Source of the DNA: Leucobacter komagatae
GTDB taxonomy: Bacteria; Actinomycetota; Actinomycetes; Actinomycetales; Microbacteriaceae
Reading direction: 5' to 3'
Length of the DNA stretch: 64,000 nt
Assembly (NCBI RefSeq): GCF_006716085.1
Contig: NZ_VFON01000001.1
Span: 2,294,001 to 2,358,000 of the forward strand
Below, piece after piece: positions 1 through 7,199 of this stretch; position 1 is the first letter of the stretch; each line of letters begins with the position of its first letter. The notes beneath the pieces are model-generated. The model ran no database searches and had not been told where the DNA came from. It worked only from the letters and a program-made list of their open reading frames with translations. Made by a program: the position numbers and the translations under genes.

Positions 1-116
1 TGCTCGATCGCGGAGTGCCCATCGAGCACGACGTCGGCGGCGATCGACGAGCGCCGCAACACGGTCTGGGTGGCCTCGGCGAGGTACGCCTCGTCTTCGA
101 CGATCAGTACGCGCAT
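1..116 (-). CDS. Response regulator, N-terminal fragment (runs off window)
   Basis: Only the first 38 or so codons are in the window. The reverse strand opens with ATG at 116 and reads MRVLIVEDEAYLAEAT, a typical start of a CheY-like receiver domain: the acidic VEDE cluster binds magnesium near the phosphoacceptor aspartate. The output domain lies outside. It is divergent from the lipoprotein/ABC efflux operon starting at 265, so it may control that operon, as two-component systems often do for MacB-type exporters; that link is inference. About 150 bases separate the two starts and contain a short inverted repeat (TCTGC at 174-178, GCAGA at 185-189). Confidence 0.8.
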   Translation of the reverse strand, partial: MRVLIVEDEAYLAEATQTVLRRSSIAADVVLDGHSAIE

Positions 117-264
117 GACGCCCCTCCCTGCAGTTTCATCGCCAAGTCAAGCACGGGGGACATTAAGAAAAGATCTGCAATTTCGCAGACGCCCTGTTTA
201 CCCCGGATCCCGTGGGATGGAAGTCGGCTATCACCACAGCCGCTTCGTTTGACAAGGAGACCCC

Positions 265-789
265 ATGAACCATCAAATGTCCTTCCGCAGGCTCACCCTC
301 ATTGCTCTGCCCGTCGCAGCGCTGCTTCTCGCCGGGTGTTCAAGCACCACGGCCGAGCCCGATTCGGGAAAGGCCGGAGGTGAGTCAAGCACGGGAACGG
401 GCGCCGATGATTTCCAGGCCTGGCACGTGAAGTACGCCGAGTGCATGCAGGGCGAGGGCATCGACTACCCGACACCGAGCGCCGACCCGAACGCGGCGTC
501 TGAGGCACTTAACATCGACGAGCTCGGCGGGATGGAGGTGTTCGAAGCCGCCAACAAGGTCTGCGAGGCGAAGGTCGGGCAGCCGCCGGCGCCGACCGGG
601 CCAGACGGCAAGCCGATGACCGAGGAGGCGATGCGCGAGGAGATGCTGAAAACCACCCAGTGCCTCCGAGAGCACGGCGCTGACGTCGAAGACCCGCAGC
701 CGGGCGTCGGGCTCACCCTTACGGATGAGATCTCGCCCGAAGCGCTCGAGGCCTGCGGCATTTCCGGCGTCCCGGCGAACGCGGGCTAG
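265..789 (+). CDS. Small secreted lipoprotein of an ABC efflux operon
   Basis: The 174-residue product has a lipoprotein signal peptide ending in the lipobox LLAGC, followed by a Ser/Thr/Gly-rich linker, so it should be lipid-anchored outside the membrane. The mature part has two similar half-motifs, YAECMQGEGIDYPTP and TQCLREHGADVEDP, of the pattern Cys, several residues, Gly, then Asp-Pro. I know such Cys-containing lipoproteins beside actinobacterial MacB-like exporters, but no biochemical function. ATG 265 is supported by AAGGAG just upstream. The next gene begins 3 bases after the stop, so the two are co-transcribed. It may be a periplasmic binding or accessory subunit of the exporter (inference). 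Confidence 0.8.
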   Translation: MNHQMSFRRLTLIALPVAALLLAGCSSTTAEPDSGKAGGESSTGTGADDFQAWHVKYAECMQGEGIDYPTPSADPNAASEALNIDELGGMEVFEAANKVCEAKVGQPPAPTGPDGKPMTEEAMREEMLKTTQCLREHGADVEDPQPGVGLTLTDEISPEALEACGISGVPANAG

Positions 790-792
790 CCG

Positions 793-1857
793 ATGCGGAA
801 GCTATGGGTGGCCGTCGCCGCCACTGTCGCGGTCGCTGGGCTCGCTGCGACGGGGCTCGTGCTGCTGCGCCCACCCGCCGCGCCTCCGGTCGAAGAGCAG
901 GCGCCGGGCGCGACAGCGAAGGTCGCGCAGGGTGACCTCACGGAGCGCACGCTCGTGCAGGGCACGCTCGGCTACGCGGGCGAGCGCGCGGTCTCGGGCG
1001 GCGCGGGCACGCTCACCTCGCGGGCGAAGCCCGGGTCGACGGTGGATCTCGGAGGCGAACTCTTCGCGATCGACAACTCTCCCGTCGCCCTGTTCCGGGG
1101 CCCGCTGCCGCAGTGGCGCTCGTTCGAGCTCGGCATGACGAACGGGCCCGACGTGCAGCAGCTCGAGGCGTCACTCGGCGAGCTCGGCTACTTCTGGGGC
1201 GGCGCCGATGAAATCTTCGACGACAACACACGGATCGGGATCCGGCTCTGGCAAGAAGCTACCGGCAGGCCCGTGACCGGCGAGATCGGCCTCGGCGAGA
1301 TCTTCTTCGCGCCGGGCCCGCTGCGGGTCGCGTCGGCCGAGCTCGAGCCGGGGGCCGCGACGGCGCCGGGCACCCCGATCTTGCGGGTGTCTGAGCTCGG
1401 TAAGAGCGTGAGCGTCGAACTCAAGCTCGCTCAGCAGCGCCTCGCCGTCGTCGGCGCCAAGGTCGAGGTCGAGCTGCCGGGCGGCGTGAAAACCCCCGGC
1501 ACCGTCACCGCGGTCGAGCCGCCGCGCACCCCAGACAAGCAGGGCGAAGGCGCGCCCGAGTCGCCCGCCATTGTGCCCGTGACGGTCACCCTCGACAGCC
1601 CCGAGGATGCCGCGGACATCGACCGCGCGTCGGTGCGCATCGCGTTCACGAGCGAGACCCGCGAGAACGTGCTCTCCGTTCCCGTCGGCGCGCTCCTCGC
1701 GCTGCCCGGTGGTGGGTACGGCCTCGAGGTCGTGGGGCGCGACGGCGCCAAGCCGAAGCAGGTGCCCGTCGAGACGGGCATGTTCGCGGGCGGCATGGTT
1801 GAGGTCTCTGGCGCGGGAATCAAGGCCGGCACCGAGGTGGTGACGGCGGCCTCATGA
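793..1857 (+). CDS. Peptidoglycan-binding membrane-fusion protein (HlyD/MacA-like)
   Basis: The 354-residue protein has an N-terminal membrane anchor (about residues 5-25), a short beta-rich lipoyl-like part, a peptidoglycan-binding type 1 domain around residues 113-170 ([17 protein letters not shown]), and a C-terminal beta-barrel/membrane-proximal adaptor part ending in [14 protein letters not shown]. This architecture is usual for Gram-positive adaptor proteins that partner MacB-type ABC transporters. Its stop codon overlaps the ATG of the ATPase gene, indicating translational coupling. It probably links the exporter to the cell wall. Substrate unknown; antimicrobial peptide or lipid export is the usual guess for the family. 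Confidence 0.85.
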   Translation: MRKLWVAVAATVAVAGLAATGLVLLRPPAAPPVEEQAPGATAKVAQGDLTERTLVQGTLGYAGERAVSGGAGTLTSRAKPGSTVDLGGELFAIDNSPVALFRGPLPQWRSFELGMTNGPDVQQLEASLGELGYFWGGADEIFDDNTRIGIRLWQEATGRPVTGEIGLGEIFFAPGPLRVASAELEPGAATAPGTPILRVSELGKSVSVELKLAQQRLAVVGAKVEVELPGGVKTPGTVTAVEPPRTPDKQGEGAPESPAIVPVTVTLDSPEDAADIDRASVRIAFTSETRENVLSVPVGALLALPGGGYGLEVVGRDGAKPKQVPVETGMFAGGMVEVSGAGIKAGTEVVTAAS

Positions 1858-2543
1858 TCGAGCTCACGGACATCACTCGCAGCTTCGGCACCCCGCCGGT
1901 CGAGGTGCTGCGCGGCGTCAACCTCACAGTCGAGGCCGGCGAGTTCGTCGGCGTCGTCGGGCCGTCGGGCTCGGGCAAATCGACGCTCCTCAATATCCTC
2001 GGCACGCTCGACAGGCCGACGAGCGGGCGCGTCGTGCTCGCGGGCGACGACGTGTCGCAGCTCAGCGACAACGCTCTCTCTGACGTGCGGTGCCACAGGA
2101 TCGGCTTCGTCTTCCAGCAGTTCCACCTCACCGACGGCAGATCTGCGCTCGACAACGTCGGCGACGGGCTGCTCTACCGGGGGCGCTCCCGCCAGGCCCG
2201 GCGTCGGGAGGCGGCAGCTGCGCTCGAGCGCGTCGGTCTCGGCCACCGGCTGAACCACCAGCCGAACCAGCTCTCGGGCGGCGAGCGTCAGCGCGTCGCT
2301 ATCGCGCGGGCGACGGTCGGGCGCCCGGCGATCCTGCTCGCTGACGAACCGACCGGAAACCTCGACAGCACGTCAGGCGCGAGCGTGATGGAGCTGCTCG
2401 GCGAGCTGAACCGGGAGGGGACGACGATCGTCATGATCACCCACGACCGCGAGCTCGCGGCGGGCCTGCCCCGCAGCGTCCGCGTGACCGACGGCGTCAT
2501 CCACGACGGGTCGGCGCCGCTCCGAGCGGGGGCAGTCGCGTGA
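1854..2543 (+). CDS. ABC transporter ATP-binding protein (MacB/LolD type)
   Basis: The 229-residue nucleotide-binding domain is complete: Walker [10 protein letters not shown] at residues 36-44, signature LSGGERQ at 140-146, Walker B with [11 protein letters not shown] at 161-171, and a switch His in MITHD. The DEPTGNLD form is characteristic of the MacB/LolD/FtsE branch, which powers extracytoplasmic mechanotransmission rather than classical import. ATG 1854 overlaps the previous stop (ATGA) and the last codons overlap the permease start, so the three genes form a tight operon. It should act in the cytoplasm as a dimer on the FtsX-type permease encoded next. Confidence 0.93.
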   Translation: MIELTDITRSFGTPPVEVLRGVNLTVEAGEFVGVVGPSGSGKSTLLNILGTLDRPTSGRVVLAGDDVSQLSDNALSDVRCHRIGFVFQQFHLTDGRSALDNVGDGLLYRGRSRQARRREAAAALERVGLGHRLNHQPNQLSGGERQRVAIARATVGRPAILLADEPTGNLDSTSGASVMELLGELNREGTTIVMITHDRELAAGLPRSVRVTDGVIHDGSAPLRAGAVA

Positions 2544-3748
2544 GCCGGGCTACGCCAAGGCCGCCTGCCGAGCGATCGTGGTTGCGCGCGATCGACCTCG
2601 TCGCGCTCAGCACGTCGGGGTTGCGCGCGCGGCCGCTCCGCGCCGTGCTCTCGGCGCTCGGCATCGCGATCGGCATCGCGGCGATGGTCGCCGTGCTCGG
2701 CATCTCGGCGTCGAGCCAGGCGAAGCTCGCGCAGCAGCTCGACGCGCTCGGCACGAACCTGCTCACCGTCGAGGCGGGGCAGGATCTCTTCGGCGCAGAG
2801 GCCTCGCTACCGAAAGATAGTGAGGGCAGGATCGAGCGCCTCGCCGGTGCCCAGGGAGCGGCCGGTGTCGGCGCGCTCCCGAAGACCCGGATCTATCGCA
2901 GCGAGCTCATCCCGGAGGCGCAGAGCGGCGGGCTCGCCGTGCGGGCGGCGGACACGAGCCTCGCCGACGTGCTCGATCTGTCGGTTCGCTCGGGCGCCTG
3001 GCTCAACGAGGCGACGGGGGCGTACCCGTCGGTCGTGCTCGGCGACCGCGCCGCCCGGCAGCTCGGCATCGAGCGGGCCGGCTCCCTCGTGTGGCTCGGC
3101 GGCCAGCAGTTCGCGGTGGTCGGCATCCTCGACCCGGTTGAGCTCGCTCCCGAACTCGACACGTCCGCCCTTGTCGGCAACCAGGTCGCTCTCGACCGGC
3201 TCGACTACGACGGCTCTCCGACCCGCATGTACCTGCGCGCGGACGAGGAGGCACTCGCCGAGACGCGCGCCCTGGTGCCGCAGACGCTGTCACCAGAACA
3301 GCCCGAGACCATCAAGGTCTCCCGCCCCTCCGACGCGCTCGCTGCGAAGGCGGCGACCGACGAAACGTTCACGGGCCTCCTGCTTGGGCTCGGCTCGCTC
3401 GGGCTGTTGGTTGGGGGCATCGGCGTCGCAAACACGATGATCATCTCGGTCATCGAGCGACGTCGTGAAATCGGCCTGCGCCGCGCGATCGGCGCGCGCC
3501 GGTCGCACATCAGGCGGCAGTTTCTCGGCGAGGCGCTCGTGCTCTCGGCGCTCGGCGGGCTTGGCGGTGCGGGGATCGGCGCGCTCGTGACGGCGGGCTT
3601 TGCGCGGTCGGGCGGCCTCCCGTTCGCCCTCCCCCTCTACGTGCCAGCCGCCGCTATCGCGGCGACCCTCGTGGTGGGAGCGGTTGCTGGCATCTCGCCG
3701 GCCTGGCGGGCCGCTCGCGTACCCCCGACGGTGGCACTCAGCGGTTAG
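2540..3748 (+). CDS. ABC transporter permease, MacB/FtsX family
   Basis: The 402-residue protein has the MacB topology: one membrane helix near residues 33-55, a large extracytoplasmic MacB periplasmic core domain (about 60-260), then three C-terminal helices of the FtsX domain. The FtsX domain includes the conserved [17 protein letters not shown] coupling region. The start is GTG 2540, overlapping the ATPase stop (GTGA). It completes an efflux set with the lipoprotein, adaptor and ATPase genes upstream. A strong hairpin follows at 3797-3841. Confidence 0.92.
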   Translation: MSRATPRPPAERSWLRAIDLVALSTSGLRARPLRAVLSALGIAIGIAAMVAVLGISASSQAKLAQQLDALGTNLLTVEAGQDLFGAEASLPKDSEGRIERLAGAQGAAGVGALPKTRIYRSELIPEAQSGGLAVRAADTSLADVLDLSVRSGAWLNEATGAYPSVVLGDRAARQLGIERAGSLVWLGGQQFAVVGILDPVELAPELDTSALVGNQVALDRLDYDGSPTRMYLRADEEALAETRALVPQTLSPEQPETIKVSRPSDALAAKAATDETFTGLLLGLGSLGLLVGGIGVANTMIISVIERRREIGLRRAIGARRSHIRRQFLGEALVLSALGGLGGAGIGALVTAGFARSGGLPFALPLYVPAAAIAATLVVGAVAGISPAWRAARVPPTVALSG

Positions 3749-3796
3749 GCGCTGGCCGAGCCCGCTCTGCAGGCAGCGCCGGCGCTGCAACGGTTC

Positions 3797-3841
3797 GGCC
3801 CCGACCTCCCCCACCGTTTCTGGGTGGGAGCGGTCGGGGCC
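3797..3841. terminator. Bidirectional terminator hairpin
   Basis: GGCCCCGACC at 3797-3806 pairs perfectly with GGTCGGGGCC at 3832-3841, and the inner CCCACC/GGGTGGG text extends the stem. It lies between convergent stops (efflux permease and YajQ). There is no clear T-run, as is common in high-GC actinobacteria. Confidence 0.75.
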
Positions 3842-3858
3842 GACGCGTGTGGTTGTGG

Positions 3859-4347
3859 CTAGCGGTAGTTCACGAACTGAAGCGCGACGTCAATGTCAGC
3901 GCCCTTCAGCAGCGCCATCGTCGTCTGCAGGTCGTCGCGGCTCTTCGAGCTCACGCGCAGCTCGTCACCCTGGATCTGGCTCTTCACGCCCTTGGGGCCC
4001 TCATCGCGGATGAGCTTGTTGAGCTTCTTGGCGGTCGCCTGGTCGATGCCCTCCTTGAGCTTCGACTCGATGCGGTACTCCTTGCCGCTCGCGTAGGGCT
4101 CGCCCGAGTCGAGCACCTTGAGCGACATGCCGCGCTTGATGATCTTCGACTGGAGCACGTCGAGCACGGCGTTTGCGCGCTCCTCCGTGTTCGCCTTAAT
4201 CAGGATCGTCTCGCCCGAGTACGTAACGTCAGCGCCAACGCCCTTGAAGTCGTAGCGCTGCTCGACCTCCTTGCGGGCCTGGTTCACAGCATTCTCGACC
4301 TCCATCGAGTCGATCTTGCTCACAACGTCAAATGAGGAATCAGCCAT
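3859..4347 (-). CDS. yajQ: YajQ family nucleotide-binding protein
   Basis: The 162-residue product begins [13 protein letters not shown] and ends [12 protein letters not shown], the typical ends of the YajQ family (usual length about 160-165). The family has two ferredoxin-like folds; some members bind cyclic di-GMP or nucleic acid and act with transcription regulators, but the general role is not settled. I chose ATG 4347 because the longer reading upstream adds 22 residues with no family similarity. It is divergent from the symporter gene and convergent with the ABC operon, so it is probably monocistronic. Confidence 0.93.
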   Translation of the reverse strand: MADSSFDVVSKIDSMEVENAVNQARKEVEQRYDFKGVGADVTYSGETILIKANTEERANAVLDVLQSKIIKRGMSLKVLDSGEPYASGKEYRIESKLKEGIDQATAKKLNKLIRDEGPKGVKSQIQGDELRVSSKSRDDLQTTMALLKGADIDVALQFVNYR

Positions 4348-4449
4348 GCCATAAGCGTAGACGAAAGGTCGCGCATTGCGCAGCGGCCACCCCGCCCACC
4401 ACCCGAGCGTCACAAAAAGTAATGCGTGTCATAAGAGAACCGAAAGTGT

Positions 4450-4458
4450 TGCTAAGAT
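4450..4458 (+). promoter_or_regulatory. Extended -10 promoter candidate for the symporter gene
   Basis: TGCTAAGAT matches an extended -10 element (TGn followed by TAAGAT at 4453-4458) about 50 bases before ATG 4508. No good -35 is visible. The surrounding 60 bases are noticeably AT-richer than the rest of the region. Confidence 0.4.
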
Positions 4459-4507
4459 CGATCCCTGTCGCCCGCACACGGCCGCGGCACGCCACGAAAG
4501 GATCACC

Positions 4508-5974
4508 ATGTCGTCTCCGGCAGCACCCCCCGCCCCCTCCGCGCAGCTCCCTGCGCCCCCAGCAGCACCGGGGAAGCGGCGGCTGCCGAAATGGATGACG
4601 TCGTTCGGCTGGCAGATCCTCGCGGCGCTCGTACTCGGCCTCATCCTCGGCACGGTCGCGCTCAATCTCGGCGCTGACGCTGAGGGCAACCCGAACGGGC
4701 TGCACGCAACGCTGAAGGTGATCGGTTCGAGCTACGTCACGCTGCTGCGCGCCGCCGTCGTTCCGCTCATCTTTACCGCAATCGTTTCGAGCATCGTCGG
4801 CCTTCGGAAAGTCACGAACGCCGCCCGCCTCGCGGGTCAGACGCTGCTCTGGTTCGCGATCACCGCGCTCATCGCCGTCGCGATCGGCATCACGCTCGGC
4901 GTGACGCTGCGCCCCGGGGCCGCCGCGGCAGGCTCGGAGCTCACCCCTTCTGACCCATACACGGTCGGCACCTGGTGGAACTTCCTCACCGGCCTCGTTC
5001 CACAGAACTTCCTCGGCCTCGGCGTTTCGGGCGGGGTTGACCTCGAGACCGGCGCGCTCACGGCTGGCGCGAGCTTCAACGTGCTCCAGGTCATCGTCGT
5101 CTCAGTCGCCGTCGGCATCGCGGCGCTGAAGATCGGCCAGAAGGCCGAGCCGTTCATCGCGCTCACCGAGTCGGCGCTCACGATCATCCAGAAGGTGCTG
5201 TGGTGGATCATCAGGATCGCGCCGCTCGGAACGCTCGGCCTCATCGGCAACGCGATCGTTGAGTACGGCTGGGGCAAGATGGGCACGCTCACGCTGTTCG
5301 TTGCGGTGCTCTACCTCGGCCTGGCGATCGTGCTGTTCGTCGTCTACCCGGTGCTCGTGAAGGCGCACGGCCTCTCAATTCGCCAGTACTTCTCGGGTGT
5401 CTGGCCCGCGGTGCAGCTCGGCTTCGTGAGCCGCTCATCGATCGGCACCCTGCCGCTCACGCAGCGGGTCACCGAGCGCAACCTCGGAGTGCCCCGCGGC
5501 TACGCGTCGTTCGCAGTGCCGCTCGGTGCGACCACAAAGATGGACGGCTGCGCCGCGATCTACCCTGCCGTCGCAGCGATCTTCATCGCCCAGTTCTTCG
5601 GCATCGAGCTGTCGCTCGTGCAGTACCTGCTCATCGCCCTCGTCTCGGTCGTCGGTTCGGCCGCGACCGCGGGCACAACAGGCGCGACCGTCATGCTCAC
5701 GCTCACGCTGTCCACGCTCGGCCTGCCGCTTGAGGGCGTCGGCCTGCTGCTCGCAGTCGACCCGATCATCGACATGGGCCGCACCGCGGTCAACGTTGCT
5801 GGCCAGGCGCTCGTTCCCACGATCGTCGCCAAGCGCGAGGACATTCTTGATGAGGAGCTCTACAACGCTCCGCGCCAGGGCCTCGCGTTCGACAACACGG
5901 ACACCGACGAGGCTGAAGCAACCACGGCCCCACGGTCACCTGAGACAGCTAAGCCTGTGCCAGCACCCCGCTAG
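4508..5974 (+). CDS. Dicarboxylate/amino acid:cation symporter (DAACS family)
   Basis: The 488-residue membrane protein has the glutamate/C4-dicarboxylate transporter fold: several N-terminal helices, a serine-rich hairpin around RSSIGTLPLT, and the substrate/cation core VPLGATTKMDGCA followed by the second hairpin GSAATAGTTGA and PIIDMGRTAVNV. These match GltP/DctA-type proteins that import glutamate, aspartate, succinate or fumarate with sodium or protons. ATG 4508 is preceded by GAAAGGA; upstream in-frame codons would add a non-hydrophobic, unrelated leader. The N-terminus (about 30 residues) is Pro/Ala-rich. It is monocistronic and followed by a perfect 11-bp hairpin. Confidence 0.92.
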   Translation: MSSPAAPPAPSAQLPAPPAAPGKRRLPKWMTSFGWQILAALVLGLILGTVALNLGADAEGNPNGLHATLKVIGSSYVTLLRAAVVPLIFTAIVSSIVGLRKVTNAARLAGQTLLWFAITALIAVAIGITLGVTLRPGAAAAGSELTPSDPYTVGTWWNFLTGLVPQNFLGLGVSGGVDLETGALTAGASFNVLQVIVVSVAVGIAALKIGQKAEPFIALTESALTIIQKVLWWIIRIAPLGTLGLIGNAIVEYGWGKMGTLTLFVAVLYLGLAIVLFVVYPVLVKAHGLSIRQYFSGVWPAVQLGFVSRSSIGTLPLTQRVTERNLGVPRGYASFAVPLGATTKMDGCAAIYPAVAAIFIAQFFGIELSLVQYLLIALVSVVGSAATAGTTGATVMLTLTLSTLGLPLEGVGLLLAVDPIIDMGRTAVNVAGQALVPTIVAKREDILDEELYNAPRQGLAFDNTDTDEAEATTAPRSPETAKPVPAPR

Positions 5975-5998
5975 CTCCTCTGAGGCCCGCCCCACCCC

Positions 5999-6039
5999 AG
6001 GCCCCGCGCGTTTGACTATTCGTCACCTGCGCGGGGCCT
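5999..6039 (+). terminator. Terminator hairpin after symporter gene
   Basis: AGGCCCCGCGC at 5999-6009 pairs perfectly with GCGCGGGGCCT at 6029-6039 across a 19-base loop, 24 bases after the stop at 5974. Only short T clusters follow. Confidence 0.75.
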
Positions 6040-6123
6040 GTGTTGTCGCTGCCTGCGGGTAAGGTATTTTGAGCACGAACCAACTCCCCTTCGCCGCGGC
6101 GCGGGGCACGAAAGGACACTCAA

Positions 6124-6627
6124 ATTACTCTGTCACGCACCCACCTCCGCTCGACCACTGGAGCGGCTCTCGCGTCGCTTCTGCTGCTGCCCGCCCTTGC
6201 TGGCTGCAGCATCTTTCCCGTCACCGCGATCGAGCGCGACGACGCTGGCGCCGTAACGGAGCAGTCCCAGGCTTCCGTCGACCAGATCAAGGTGGGCGAC
6301 TGCATGGACTCGACCGACGCATCCGTCGTCTACGACGTGCCTGTCGTGCCGTGCACGGAGGAGCACGACGAGGAGATTTACGGCGAGTTCGAGCTCGCCG
6401 GCCCCGACTTCCCCGAGGCCGCGGCACTTGAGGAGGAGAGCAACGACAAGTGCATCGCGATGTTCAACGACTTCGTCGGCATGGACTACTTCGACTCCGA
6501 ACTCGATTTCTACACGCTCACCCCCACCGAAGAGGGCTGGAACGAGTTCAACGATCACACCGTCAACTGCGTCATCGTTGACCCGGCCGGCAAGATCACC
6601 GGCAGCCTGCAGGGCGCTGCGCGCTAG
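6124..6627 (+). CDS. Septum-formation-like lipoprotein with non-canonical start
   Basis: The open frame runs from a TGA at 6070-6072 to 6627. No ATG, GTG or TTG lies before a complete lipoprotein signal peptide (ALASLLLLPALAGC). The first usable codon after a good Shine-Dalgarno (GAAAGGA, about 6109-6115) is ATT 6124; CTG 6130 is the alternative. Starting only at GTG 6292 would remove the signal peptide. The mature domain has the actinobacterial 'septum formation' pattern: VGDCMD, VPCTEEHDEEIYGEF, a Cys near KCIAMFNDFVG, then TPTEEGWNEF and a final VNCVIVD. About 167 residues, four Cys in the domain. Function is not well defined; probably envelope-associated. Domain assignment is confident; the exact start is not. 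Confidence 0.75.
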   Translation: MTLSRTHLRSTTGAALASLLLLPALAGCSIFPVTAIERDDAGAVTEQSQASVDQIKVGDCMDSTDASVVYDVPVVPCTEEHDEEIYGEFELAGPDFPEAAALEEESNDKCIAMFNDFVGMDYFDSELDFYTLTPTEEGWNEFNDHTVNCVIVDPAGKITGSLQGAAR

Positions 6628-6650
6628 GCGTCACCCGCAGCCAGCACCTC

Positions 6651-6701
6651 CGCGCGGGGTGCGCCCCCTCCGCTACAGCGGTCGGGCGCGCACCCCGCGC
6701 G
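6651..6701 (+). terminator. Terminator hairpin after septum-formation-like gene
   Basis: GCGCGGGGTGCGC at 6652-6664 pairs perfectly with GCGCACCCCGCGC at 6688-6700, extended by one outer C-G pair. Text after it (TGCTGTTTC) is weakly T-rich. Confidence 0.75.
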
Positions 6702-7055
6702 TGCTGTTTCTGGGGGCACCACTGGGTTTGCACACGGGCTGATGCGCGCAGCAGAGCACCCCGTCGCGCGCTTTGATATGCCTGATATCACCACACTTGC
6801 AGGCCTGAGCGCCGCCATCGCAAACACGCCTGTCTGCGCTACAACACTGCCACCCGGGCTGCCGAGCAACGGCTTGGGCTTCTAGCTTCGGCCCTGCATC
6901 TTCTCCGCCCGGGCCCGCCCTGAGGCGTGCGCGTCGATCTCGACTTTCTGACGGAACCCTAAATACCAGGTAAACGGACCCCGTCAACCGAGATGACGGA
7001 CAAACATTGCACTTTCTACGGCACTTTGCTGTATCCCTTGAACAACCTTTTGTAT
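6702..7055. other. Gene-free upstream region of the surface-protein gene
   Basis: I find no credible gene here. GC falls steadily towards 7000-7080, the most AT-rich stretch of this part. A small hairpin, CCGTCA (6981-6986) with TGACGG (6994-6999), and a repeated GCACTTT are visible. It probably holds regulatory sequence for the large gene at 7200. Confidence 0.5.
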
Positions 7056-7084
7056 TTGTTAGTAAAGTTTACGAACTATAGGTA
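7056..7084 (+). promoter_or_regulatory. Promoter candidate with embedded palindrome
   Basis: TTGTTA (7056-7061) and TAGGTA (7079-7084) are separated by 17 bases in an AT-rich island. The spacer carries the perfect palindrome GTAAAGTTTAC (7062-7072), a plausible operator. It would give a leader of roughly 110 bases before the GTG at 7200. Confidence 0.4.
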
Positions 7085-7123
7085 TGTTGGCTCTTTGGGC
7101 GCATCGGAGGGGAAACCGGTGCG

Positions 7124-7187
7124 CGCGGCCACGCGTATACGTCTCGTGGGGGAATTCGTACGCCGCGGTTTTTCGCGGCCATTTTTT
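7124..7187 (+). promoter_or_regulatory. Attenuator-like leader with competing arms and terminator
   Basis: GCCGCG (7162-7167) pairs with CGCGGC (7174-7179), followed at once by ATTTTTT (7181-7187), an intrinsic-terminator layout directly in front of the ribosome binding site GGGGG (7188-7192) and the start at 7200. The octamer CGCGGCCA that forms the terminator's 3' arm (7174-7181) occurs also upstream at 7124-7131. The same 5' arm could therefore pair upstream (anti-terminator) or downstream (terminator). The sensor, if any, is not recognised; I could not match a known riboswitch class. Confidence 0.45.
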
Positions 7188-7199
7188 GGGGGTTACTGA

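Noticed and set aside
174..189. TCTGC-N6-GCAGA as an operator for the response regulator
   Set aside because: Only 5-bp arms, single occurrence; response regulators of this type usually bind direct repeats, so not called as a site.
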